Shown here piece after piece: positions 9,314 through 18,200 of a stretch of DNA of 64,000 bases. This stretch comes from Bin80 sp965220365 (GTDB lineage: Bacteria; Bacteroidota; Rhodothermia; Rhodothermales; Bin80), in assembly GCA_965220365.1 (NCBI GenBank), contig OZ244823.1, positions 3,162,001-3,226,000 on the forward strand. Direction: 5' to 3'. Position 1 is the first letter of the stretch, and the number at the start of each line of letters is the position of its first letter. The notes beneath the pieces were generated by a model. That model was not told where the DNA came from. It did not search any database and saw only the letters and a list, made by a program, of their open reading frames with translations. Both the position numbers and the translations under genes were made by a program.

Positions 9314-10414
9314 TCAGGATTTGGTTTTTGAACACATATGTAGGTATTCCTCAAACAGATAGCGGCTATCATGCGGCCCCGGAGATGCTTCGGGATGATA
9401 CTGAACGCTGAATCCTTGAAATTTCTTAAATCGAAGGCCCTCAACTGTTTGATCATTGAGGTTCAGATGGGAAACCTCTGCCAATTTGGGAGACACAGAC
9501 TCAGGATCAACAGAAAATCCATGATTCTGAGTGGTTACCTCAACGTGTTCAGTCGCAAGATTTTTGACCGGCTGATTGGCTCCCCGGTGACCAACATACA
9601 TCTTGAATACTCCAATCCCCTGTGCTAACGCCATCAGCTGATGCCCGAGACAAATTCCAAAAAGAGGTAATCCTGTGGCCATTGCCTCCCGCACGCAATC
9701 CACTGCCTCTGGCATGGCACGCGGGTCTCCAGGACCATTGGAAAAGAATAATCCATCTGGGGACCAGGACAAAACATCTTTCAGGGGTGTCGCGCCAGGA
9801 AAAACTCTGACCTGACATCCCAGCGCTGCAAACGTACGCAGAATATTCGCTTTTACCCCGAAATCATAGACCGCGATACGCCGGTCACCCGCATCGGAGA
9901 ATACATAAGATTCACTGCATGTCACTCTGGATGCCAACTCCAATCCCTCCATGCTAGGCCAGACCTGTGCTTTTTCGATCAGAGAACTATCCTCCAAGTC
10001 TACGGATGAGATCACGGCATTCATAACACCGCACTTACGGATGTGTAGAACCAGTCTTCGAGTATCTATTCCTGTGATCCCGACCAGACCATGTCGGTCC
10101 ATGTAGTTATGTAGGGATTCCTGTGCCAGTAGGTTGGAATACTCCTGGGAAAATGCCCGTACGACCAAAGCGGAAACCATTGGGTTCGCTGCCTCGGTAT
10201 CCTCATCATGGGCACCATAATTCCCAATATGAGGATAGGTCATCATCATGATCTGTCCATGATAGGAGGGATCAGTAAGAATCTCCTGGTACCCCGTCAT
10301 ACTTGTATTAAAGCAGAGTTCCCCTCCACTCTCACCACCGGCACCAATTGCTGTACCGTTGACTACCGTACCATCAGCCAATGCCAGCTTTGAAGGTCGT
10401 GGTACAAAACTCAT
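9314..10414 (-). CDS. carA: carbamoyl-phosphate synthase small (glutaminase) subunit
   Basis: Hydrolyses glutamine and channels ammonia to CarB. It is 366 residues. The N-terminal CPSase small-chain domain has FNTSMTGYQEILTDPSY. The C-terminal class I glutamine amidotransferase domain has the nucleophile in FGICLGHQ and the His/Glu pair in QYHPEASPGP. The stop codon directly abuts the carB start, the standard carAB arrangement. A clear intrinsic terminator lies 30-60 nt upstream of the ATG (10446-10475). Confidence 0.96.
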   Translation of the reverse strand: MSFVPRPSKLALADGTVVNGTAIGAGGESGGELCFNTSMTGYQEILTDPSYHGQIMMMTYPHIGNYGAHDEDTEAANPMVSALVVRAFSQEYSNLLAQESLHNYMDRHGLVGITGIDTRRLVLHIRKCGVMNAVISSVDLEDSSLIEKAQVWPSMEGLELASRVTCSESYVFSDAGDRRIAVYDFGVKANILRTFAALGCQVRVFPGATPLKDVLSWSPDGLFFSNGPGDPRAMPEAVDCVREAMATGLPLFGICLGHQLMALAQGIGVFKMYVGHRGANQPVKNLATEHVEVTTQNHGFSVDPESVSPKLAEVSHLNLNDQTVEGLRFKKFQGFSVQYHPEASPGPHDSRYLFEEYLHMCSKTKS

Positions 10415-10445
10415 ATTACTCCGATATTACCATGATTTTTTGCCC

Positions 10446-10475
10446 ATAAAAAAGCCCTCTCGTTACCGAGAAGGC
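10446..10475 (-). terminator. intrinsic terminator or attenuator in the carA leader
   Basis: On the minus strand, GCCTTCTC and GAGAGGGC form an 8-bp stem (one G-U pair) around a 6-nt loop, followed by six T residues. It lies about 30 nt before the carA start and about 235 nt after the fic stop. It either ends fic transcription or acts as an attenuator for carAB. I saw no clear anti-terminator partner. Confidence 0.75.
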
Positions 10476-10709
10476 ACTCCCCTGTTCGCAGCAGATTAAC
10501 CCTCGGATCAAAGATAAGGGCATCCAGCGGACATTCCAAATCAACACCGTAAGTACGTGCTAAACAAGTATAATTCTCCTGCACTGCGTTTACCAACCCT
10601 TCGTGCCACTAAAGAAGCCCTGCATCCTTTATACCTCCTCCCCATCAATGCCTCTAAAACCCATTATTTCAAGCCCAGCAAGGTTGGTCTTACTCCTGAG
10701 TCGGGCTCT

Positions 10710-11888
10710 TTATGCAATAGGATCACTGATCTTGCTCAAAATCTGAAAATACTCGTCATACGCGAAGATGCGATTCTTCTTTTTTCCAGTTACTTCTTTT
10801 ACGATGCCTATGCTTTCAAGATGTTTGACGGCACTGTATACCGTTGGCAACGAAATGCCAGCATTCTTGACGGCATACGATGCCGAAAGTACTGGACGCT
10901 CCTGTAGTACCCTGTGTATCCGCAATGAAGATGCCGCAAGCTTCCCTAACTGCTTAATCTTTTCATGATCTCTCTCAAATAGCTCAAGAATTTTTTGGGC
11001 AGTTTCGATGGCATGCTCCGATGTATCGATTACACCATCCAGAAAGAATTCAAGCCATGTTTCCCAATCACCATGCGTGCGCACACGCTGTAATAGTTCA
11101 TAATAGTAGGATCTGTGTGTCTTGAAGTACAGACTGAGATAGAGAATCGGATGTTTTAGAAGTCCACTCGCGCACAGTAAGAGTGTAATCATCAATCTCC
11201 CTAGGCGTCCATTTCCGTCCAAGAATGGATGAATCGTTTCAAATTGAACATGCATCAAACCAGCCTTGACTAGCGCGGTGTATTCGGGATAATCCGTATT
11301 AATAAATTTCTCAAGGTCGCTCATCAAATTGGCGATACACCATGAGGGCGGGGGAACGTATAAAGCATTCCCTGGACGCGATCCTCCGATCCAATTTTGT
11401 GATCGCCTAAATTCCCCAGGCAGTTTTGTACTCCCGCGCCCTTTGGAAAGGAGGACTTCGTGTATTTCTCGCATCAGGCGCTGACTTACTGGGAAACCGT
11501 CTGCGATACGTTCCAATCCATAAGTCATCGCAGCCACATAGTTGGATACCTCCTGTACATCATCTAGGGGAACGCCAAGTGCATTATCAACCTCAAAGAG
11601 TAGCAGATCAGACAATGATGACTGAGCACCTTCAATCTGGGATGACAGCAACGCTTCCTGCCTGACGTACGCATACAGAAAAATTGGAGTAGCTGGCAAA
11701 ATCGCACTCATTCCATCCAATCTTCCCATGACCAAATTTGCCTTTCCCAGTTTGTCGGCTAACACTTGCATATTAACCGGTGGATCTGGTGGAAGCGGCG
11801 GTGGCAGATATGCCTCAACTCGTTCCTCTCCTACAGAAGAGATGACAATCTTACTTCCTATCCGAGACGTTGCTTTATTATGCGGCAT
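10710..11888 (-). CDS. Fic family AMP-transferase, class II, with C-terminal winged HTH (copy 1)
   Basis: Predicted to transfer AMP (or a related nucleotide group) to a protein target. It is 392 residues. A Pro-rich Fic_N region (PPPLPPDPP) comes first, then the inhibitory helix S82-x3-E86-G87, which in class II Fic proteins blocks ATP gamma-phosphate binding and holds the enzyme off. The core motif HPFLDGNGRLGR (220-231) is complete, with catalytic His220. The last 70 residues form a winged helix (SASYAVKNAGISLPTVYSAV), so autoregulation or DNA binding is possible. About 80% identical by eye to the copy at 13341-14519. No separate antitoxin gene is seen. Confidence 0.9.
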   Translation of the reverse strand: MPHNKATSRIGSKIVISSVGEERVEAYLPPPLPPDPPVNMQVLADKLGKANLVMGRLDGMSAILPATPIFLYAYVRQEALLSSQIEGAQSSLSDLLLFEVDNALGVPLDDVQEVSNYVAAMTYGLERIADGFPVSQRLMREIHEVLLSKGRGSTKLPGEFRRSQNWIGGSRPGNALYVPPPSWCIANLMSDLEKFINTDYPEYTALVKAGLMHVQFETIHPFLDGNGRLGRLMITLLLCASGLLKHPILYLSLYFKTHRSYYYELLQRVRTHGDWETWLEFFLDGVIDTSEHAIETAQKILELFERDHEKIKQLGKLAASSLRIHRVLQERPVLSASYAVKNAGISLPTVYSAVKHLESIGIVKEVTGKKKNRIFAYDEYFQILSKISDPIA

Positions 11889-12236
11889 GCAAAATTACAA
11901 AACTTTATTTTGATTCTTCAAAAATAAAGAAAATGCTATGAATTTTTATTACCTCCCTGCTGATTGTCGCTCGATTTCGTCTGGTGGCAGAGAAGGACCG
12001 GGCGCGGGGCCCTACTCTGCTGAGGCTAATATCATGACTGCACGAAAACCGAGGAAGCTTTTCAAAGATGTAAGGATGATCACGAAATTCAATTTTGATT
12101 CTTACATAACAAAGGAAAAACCACCATCTTTATTACTGACTAGGATAGAATACTGCTTAGCCGGATCTGGAGAAGAAATTGGGGCATCCCGGTTCACGAT
12201 CTCTATACGGAGCCTACAAGAGTCTCGTTAAGTGGA
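11889..12236. repeat. fic leader repeat, copy 1 (non-coding)
   Basis: About 230 nt directly upstream of fic copy 1 form one unit of a diverged repeat seen again at 14520-14745 and 14746-14945. A perfect 9-bp inverted repeat, CTTTATTTT/AAAATAAAG (11903-11911 and 11921-11929), lies 15 nt before the ATG. The unit then runs T-rich, GC-rich (around 11980-12030) and AT-rich again (ACGAAATTCAATTTTGATTC). No gene is convincing. It presumably holds the fic promoter and a repressor site. Confidence 0.6.
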
Positions 12237-12689
12237 CTACACCTGAGTAAACCCTAGCACAATTGAAAGCATTGATAGCAGAAAAAATACTATTGGCAAG
12301 CTCCTTTCTACAAGTGTCAGTTTCCAATATGTTTGACGCTTTCTCCCTTCTTCAAGGAATTCCCATTCGCGGGTAAAGAAAGGATAGGATATATTTTCTT
12401 CAAGTTGAAGCAACACCTTAAACTTGCCGGTATTCAACTGCCGATAGGATCTGATAATAACATACCATGAAGCAGACAAACACAATCCTACAGCACCAAC
12501 CAGCCAGAAAACAATGCGATCCGGCTCAGTGGAAGATCCCGTTGTAACCATCGCGACACCGGCTGCCATAAGACCCGTTAGCAGCGTTACAAATAGCCGA
12601 TTCGCTCCTTCGCGCCGTTGACTCACACGGTCGGCCAATTCGGCATGGAGTTTATAGATCTCAAGTGACTCTTCTTGTTTCACAGTCAT
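12237..12689 (-). CDS. small three-helix membrane protein paired with a TIR-like protein (candidate effector)
   Basis: A 150-residue protein. A charged N-terminal helix (ESLEIYKLHAELADRVSQRR) is followed by two adjacent membrane segments (about 30-50 and 57-78), a cytoplasmic stretch of about 45 residues, and a C-terminal membrane segment (about 129-148). This resembles the small membrane partners (SLATT/RipA-like 2TM types) found next to nucleotide-signalling and TIR genes in defence islands; I cannot fix the family. Its start overlaps the TIR gene stop by 4 nt (ATGA), so the two are translationally coupled. By analogy it would be the membrane-disrupting effector. Confidence 0.75.
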   Translation of the reverse strand: MTVKQEESLEIYKLHAELADRVSQRREGANRLFVTLLTGLMAAGVAMVTTGSSTEPDRIVFWLVGAVGLCLSASWYVIIRSYRQLNTGKFKVLLQLEENISYPFFTREWEFLEEGRKRQTYWKLTLVERSLPIVFFLLSMLSIVLGFTQV

Positions 12690-13108
12690 TTTTGGTTCCT
12701 CCTAATTGCAGTGACGATGCTTTTTGAATTCCAGTGAACAACTTCATCAGCTGCTTCCCTTACTATTGATGAAATCCGTTTTTGGTGCCAGGGTATAACA
12801 GCTATAATGGGCTTGGGCTTTTGGAAACCCCGGTTAGCTAGATCTATTTCCGTGTTGATCCATTTGCTGTACGTGGAATAAATGCCTGCAACGACGAGGA
12901 TAGCACTACAAGGGGCCATCTGATTACGAATGGCATTGCGTAGTTGCTCCGCCGTGCCAGCAGTGTGAATCGGATCATCCCGGGGGACTGAATAATCTTT
13001 GAATTTAAAATAGCTCTTGTTCCTGAGCAGCCTGTATAATCCATCATAAGCACCCCCATAGCTCCAAGAATGACTGATGAATAAATTATAATATCTTCTC
13101 GATGCCAT
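12686..13108 (-). CDS. TIR-like (ThsB/MTH538 type) domain protein
   Basis: A 140-residue single-domain protein. The start YYNLFISHSWSYGG is the ThsB-like TIR strand A and loop. Later, SKWINTEIDLA gives the W-x3-E pattern with candidate catalytic Glu87, and PIIAVIPW is the following core strand. ThsB-type TIR proteins in Thoeris make a cyclic or conjugated ADP-ribose signal from NAD+ on phage infection. No ThsA is present; the only partner is the membrane protein overlapping it downstream. The pair sits between two fic copies. The TIR-like fold call is firm; the exact product is unknown. Confidence 0.85.
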   Translation of the reverse strand: MASRRYYNLFISHSWSYGGAYDGLYRLLRNKSYFKFKDYSVPRDDPIHTAGTAEQLRNAIRNQMAPCSAILVVAGIYSTYSKWINTEIDLANRGFQKPKPIIAVIPWHQKRISSIVREAADEVVHWNSKSIVTAIRRNQK

Positions 13109-13340
13109 GGATAATCTGCAATTCTAGTTTTCGTCAGATGCTACACGTATTGATTGATTGTTAAACCGATAAATAAATACATCCCCCTGATGAACCTAAG
13201 GTAAGCAGAAATGTTTTGGGATGGCTACAATTGCTGCAGTAGTGCTACATTCTTTACGTCCCTTCTTCCCTCTCCATTATTTTCTGCAAAACCCATTATG
13301 CCAAGCCCAGAAAGTCAGTCTTACGCACAAGTCGCACTCT

Positions 13341-14519
13341 TCATACAATAGGATCACTATTCTCGCTCAAAATTCGAAAATACTCGTCATATACGAAGAT
13401 GCGATTCTTCTTCTTTCCGGTCACTTCTTTCACGATACCTATGCCTTGAAGATGCCTGATGGCACTGTATACTGTCGGTAACGAAATGCCTGCACTCTTG
13501 ACGGCATACGGTGCCGAAAGCACTGGACGCTCCTGTAGTATCCTATGTATCCGCAGTGGTGATGACGCAAACTTCCCCGACTGCTGAATCTTTTCATGGT
13601 CTCTCTCAAATAATTCAAGAATTTTTTGAGCAGTCTCGATAGCATGCTCCGACGTATTGATCACACCATCCAAAAAGAATTCAAGCCACGCTTCCCAATC
13701 ACCGCGCGTGCGCACGCGCTGCAATAGCTCATAATAGCGGGATCTGTGTGTCTTGAAATACAGACTGAGGTAGAGAGTTGGATATCTTAGAAGTCCACTC
13801 GTGCACAGTAAGAGTGTAATCATCAATCTCCCTAGGCGCCCATTCCCTTCCAGGAATGGATGAATTGTTTCAAATTGAACGTGCATCAAACCGGCCTTTA
13901 CCAGTGCGGTGTATTCGGAGTAATCCGTGTGAATAAATTTCTCCAGATCGTTCATCAAATCGGGGACATGCCATGGAGGAGGGGGAATGTACAACGCATT
14001 CCCGAGACGTGATCCTCCAATCCAATTTTGTGATCGCCTGAACTCCCCTGGAAGTTTTGTACTTCCAGGATCTTTGGGAAGGAGGATTTCGTGTATTTCC
14101 CGCATCAGGTGCTGACTTAATGGGAAACCGTCTGCAATACGTTTTAGTCCGTAGACCATCGCAGCCACATAGCTGGAGACCTCCCGTACATCATCTAAGG
14201 GAACCCTAGGCACACCATCAACCTCAGAGAATAGCAGATCCGACAATGATGACCTGGTGCCTTTAATCTGTGACGACAACAACGCCTCCTGCCTGACATA
14301 TGTATACAAAAAAATTGGACTATCCGGCAAAGTTGCCGTCATGCCATCTAGTCTCCCTATGACCCAATGTGCCTTTCCCAATTTGGCGGTTAACATCTCC
14401 ATGTTAACTGGCGGATCCGGTGGAAGCGGCGGTGGCAGATATGCCTCAACTCGTTCCTCCTCTGCAGAAGAAATGACAACTTTACTTCCTATTCGAGACT
14501 TTACCTCATTATGCCGCAT
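13341..14519 (-). CDS. Fic family AMP-transferase with inhibitory Glu replaced by Lys, plus C-terminal winged HTH (copy 2)
   Basis: A 392-residue paralogue of the gene at 10710-11888, same length and domain order. The catalytic motif is intact as HPFLEGNGRLGR (220-231; Asp to Glu in the variable acidic position). The inhibitory motif differs: S82-S-Q-I-K86-G87 instead of S-S-Q-I-E-G. Codon 86 (14262-14264 on the plus strand) reads AAA on the minus strand, where copy 1 has GAA. In class II Fic proteins, loss of this glutamate releases activity, so this copy may be constitutively active or may have evolved another control. The C-terminal winged helix is kept. It is the first gene of the fic-TIR-membrane-fic series. 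Confidence 0.88.
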   Translation of the reverse strand: MRHNEVKSRIGSKVVISSAEEERVEAYLPPPLPPDPPVNMEMLTAKLGKAHWVIGRLDGMTATLPDSPIFLYTYVRQEALLSSQIKGTRSSLSDLLFSEVDGVPRVPLDDVREVSSYVAAMVYGLKRIADGFPLSQHLMREIHEILLPKDPGSTKLPGEFRRSQNWIGGSRLGNALYIPPPPWHVPDLMNDLEKFIHTDYSEYTALVKAGLMHVQFETIHPFLEGNGRLGRLMITLLLCTSGLLRYPTLYLSLYFKTHRSRYYELLQRVRTRGDWEAWLEFFLDGVINTSEHAIETAQKILELFERDHEKIQQSGKFASSPLRIHRILQERPVLSAPYAVKSAGISLPTVYSAIRHLQGIGIVKEVTGKKKNRIFVYDEYFRILSENSDPIV

Positions 14520-14945
14520 AGGGGATCCTAGAACCTTATTTACACTAATGAAATAAAGAAATTATCATATTTTTTATTATAATCCTGCTGACTGGTGCTC
14601 CATTCTGTCCAGTGACCGAGGAAGACGGGGTGCAGGCCCCGCTCTGGGTCCAAGATCATGCCTGCACAGAAACTAAGAAAACCGAACAATGATATTGCAA
14701 GGATCATTACAAAATTTAATTTTGATTTCATTAAAATAAAAAATTTATATATTTTTAATTTTAATTCTTTCAATTGCCCCATTATGCCCAGTAATGAGGA
14801 AAACTAGGGACTAGAACCTGCTCTGGAGCTAGAATCTTGACTCCATGAAAGCCAAGAAAATCAAATAACACTGTTATTAAAAATAATTGCAAAATTTAAA
14901 TTCAGTCCTATCAATAATAAAGAAAAATGTATATTTTAAATTACT
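14520..14945. repeat. fic leader repeats, copies 2 and 3 (tandem, diverged)
   Basis: Two further units of the fic leader repeat lie in tandem upstream of fic copy 2, at about 14520-14745 and 14746-14945. Shared blocks include CCTGCTGA, GCAGGCCCCGCTCTGG / GAACCTGCTCTGGAGC, ATCATGCCTGCAC / ATCTTGACTCCATG, and AATTTAATTTTGAT. Copy 2 carries the inverted repeat TTATTT/AAATAA (14536-14541, 14551-14556) close to the start codon, the counterpart of the copy 1 palindrome. No gene follows copy 3. Identity between copies is moderate, so this is an old duplication. Confidence 0.55.
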
Positions 14946-15217
14946 AAATTGGATAAACTACCGCTTGGCTGGGCATGGAGAAAAAAATCGACAGAACGGA
15001 GCAGAGATCGCAAACTTGGTTATAAGTGGTTACTCAGTCCCTTAATAATGGGGTTCTTAGCTCGTGTACATGGTAGGGAAACTATCATCGGGAGAGAATA
15101 TTGGAAGATTGGTCGCTTCTCCGATAGACTAAAGATTATCAGATCATCATCCTTGATGGACATCCTCTAACCTGAAAAATGGAACAACAGGCTCAAAGGG
15201 CCAGATCAGGAAAATGC
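14946..15217. other. leader-distal flank of the CRISPR array, no gene; possible coding relic
   Basis: No supported gene. A plus-strand frame reads FLARVHGRETIIGREYWK around 15055-15110. A similar stretch, LLVHVHGREAIEIGYWN, is found at about 29955-30010 on the other side of the CRISPR-Cas locus. Both contain the identical 16-mer TGTACATGGTAGGGAA. Both look like gene remnants. Confidence 0.35.
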
Positions 15218-18200
15218 GGTGTATCCCCACCTGCGTGGGGCAGACTTTAAGTGGCTTCTGAGTTGGGTAACCAGTTCGGGTGTATCCCCACCTGCGTGGG
15301 GCAGACAATTTGGAAAATTTTCAAATGATGGTATATTAGGGTGTATCCCCACCTGCGTGGGGCAGACGTACCGCGCCCCGCGGGACCCGTTCGCGGTACC
15401 GGTGTATCCCCACCTGCGTGGGGCAGACTTGACGCTGACACGGGATCACCGGTTATTGACGGGTGTATCCCCACCTGCGTGGGGCAGACAGTCGTTCCTG
15501 GCGAAAGTCCCTGGATAAGATGGGTGTATCCCCACCTGCGTGGGGCAGACTTCAGGACATAATAAGGCTGCTCACTAGTGATTGGTGTATCCCCACCTGC
15601 GTGGGGCAGACGGTTATCCCGGGAATTGGTGGCACTCCAGCTTGGGTGTATCCCCACCTGCGTGGGGCAGACGATAACCGAGGGTTTTGGTCCCGTTCCT
15701 GTGCCGGTGTATCCCCACCTGCGTGGGGCAGACACTCAAAGAGATCGCGGTCAAGGCCAACAACGGGTGTATCCCCACCTGCGTGGGGCAGACTCCACGC
15801 AACCTCCTAACACTAAACGTGACACGGGTGTATCCCCACCTGCGTGGGGCAGACCAGTCAATGCTCGTGATGGTCTTGGCGTATTGGGGTGTATCCCCAC
15901 CTGCGTGGGGCAGACTACTGCTACAGATTACGGTGATCTGATACCTTAGGTGTATCCCCACCTGCGTGGGGCAGACAGGCTAGCGATCATTGAGAAGCCT
16001 ATTTCTTACGGTGTATCCCCACCTGCGTGGGGCAGACCGAATCTTGCATACTCATCTAGGCTAGCGATCAGGTGTATCCCCACCTGCGTGGGGCAGACTT
16101 CTGGGCGCTGGAGCGCCATAAGAGTGGCATGGGTGTATCCCCACCTGCGTGGGGCAGACCATACGACGTATACGCCTCTACAGCTACTCCCAGGTGTATC
16201 CCCACCTGCGTGGGGCAGACATGTTCTTTCGACCTGATATCTTGATGCTCATGGGTGTATCCCCACCTGCGTGGGGCAGACGAAAATCGGCCAGAGAAGC
16301 TTTGATCATCCTCAGGTGTATCCCCACCTGCGTGGGGCAGACTTCGGTGTGCTTTCCCTGGTCCGGTCATGGTAAGGTGTATCCCCACCTGCGTGGGGCA
16401 GACCCCAAACACGGGGCGGACACCACCGTCCGCGCCGGTGTATCCCCACCTGCGTGGGGCAGACGCTGTAAATGTGCCTTGATCATCCACATCTTCGGGT
16501 GTATCCCCACCTGCGTGGGGCAGACAATCGAAAGACTTCGGATAAGGTATGCAAGTTCGGTGTATCCCCACCTGCGTGGGGCAGACCTTGTGAGTAGCCT
16601 TATTATGTCCTGAAATCCCAGGTGTATCCCCACCTGCGTGGGGCAGACCCAGTTTTCTGCATCATGCAAGGTATCCACGCAGGTGTATCCCCACCTGCGT
16701 GGGGCAGACTCCCTGAGCTAAGGTTGTTATCAAAGTATCACGGGTGTATCCCCACCTGCGTGGGGCAGACACGTAATGAACGGCCCCCTTATCAGGTTCA
16801 TATGGTGTATCCCCACCTGCGTGGGGCAGACACATCCGGAAAATCAGTCGCAGCTTGATCTAGAGGTGTATCCCCACCTGCGTGGGGCAGACGCGCAAGC
16901 TGGACTAGTACGGCCGCCTATTGTGGGTGTATCCCCACCTGCGTGGGGCAGACATGGTGCTCTCCTAGAATAAGAGGATTACCACCGGTGTATCCCCACC
17001 TGCGTGGGGCAGACGGAAATGAACGTCCGAAAAGTCTAACCTCTAATGGTGTATCCCCACCTGCGTGGGGCAGACTGAGGTGGACACAAATACCAGTTCC
17101 CCTTTGACGGTGTATCCCCACCTGCGTGGGGCGGACTTGGGCAATTGTGTAGTCTATGTAGACTGAATGGGTGTATCCCCACCTGCGTGGGGCAGACGGC
17201 CCGTTATAGATCGCCGCTATCCGATTCTGGGGTGTATCCCCACCTGCGTGGGGCAGACGACTTTCCGCCCCCTCTGCCCCCTTTCACAACCGGTGTATCC
17301 CCACCTGCGTGGGGCAGACCCTGCGCACTCAGGGCTAGGGTATCTGTCCCTGGGTGTATCCCCACCTGCGTGGGGCAGACCCTTGGGGAGGCTGGCTTTG
17401 AATCGCCGATCACGGTGTATCCCCACCTGCGTGGGGCAGACGTTCGGAATCGCGTACCCTCAGGTATCACGGTGGGTGTATCCCCACCTGCGTGGGGCAG
17501 ACAATGGGATCTGTCATACTCTAACCTCCCAATTAGGTGTATCCCCACCTGCGTGGGGCAGACCGAAAGACGTTCACGACGAATCGGATGGTCACAGGTG
17601 TATCCCCACCTGCGTGGGGCAGACCTTCTCCTGCAAAGTCTGCAAGCTCAGATAAAGGGTGTATCCCCACCTGCGTGGGGCAGACACGACTCGACACCGG
17701 CTTGATCCTTCTGGCTGGGGTGTATCCCCACCTGCGTGGGGCAGACCTCATCCCGGTAGCGATCCGCATACTGTTGCGTGGGTGTATCCCCACCTGCGTG
17801 GGGCAGACGGCGGGAACTTCCGTAGGCCGGATCCTGTACACGGTGTATCCCCACCTGCGTGGGGCAGACATGCGTCCACATCTTTTTCTGCTGGACTATA
17901 TGGGTGTATCCCCACCTGCGTGGGGCAGACCCCTTAGAGTCGAGGTGCTGGAATGCGTCAACAGGTGTATCCCCACCTGCGTGGGGCAGACATCATTTTC
18001 CACCTTCAGGATTGCCTCTTTGACGGTGTATCCCCACCTGCGTGGGGCAGACAAACATGTGCATTTTTTTCAGGTGTGTGGAGAAGGTGTATCCCCACCT
18101 GCGTGGGGCAGACCGTATCCGCCCCCTCCGGGATTCCTCCCACGATGGTGTATCCCCACCTGCGTGGGGCAGACTGGAGGATGAAGCTAAGGGTATCGAG

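Noticed and set aside
10411..10596. A 61-codon minus-strand frame ahead of carA
   Set aside because: It contains the intrinsic terminator, overlaps the carA start and has no protein-like pattern.
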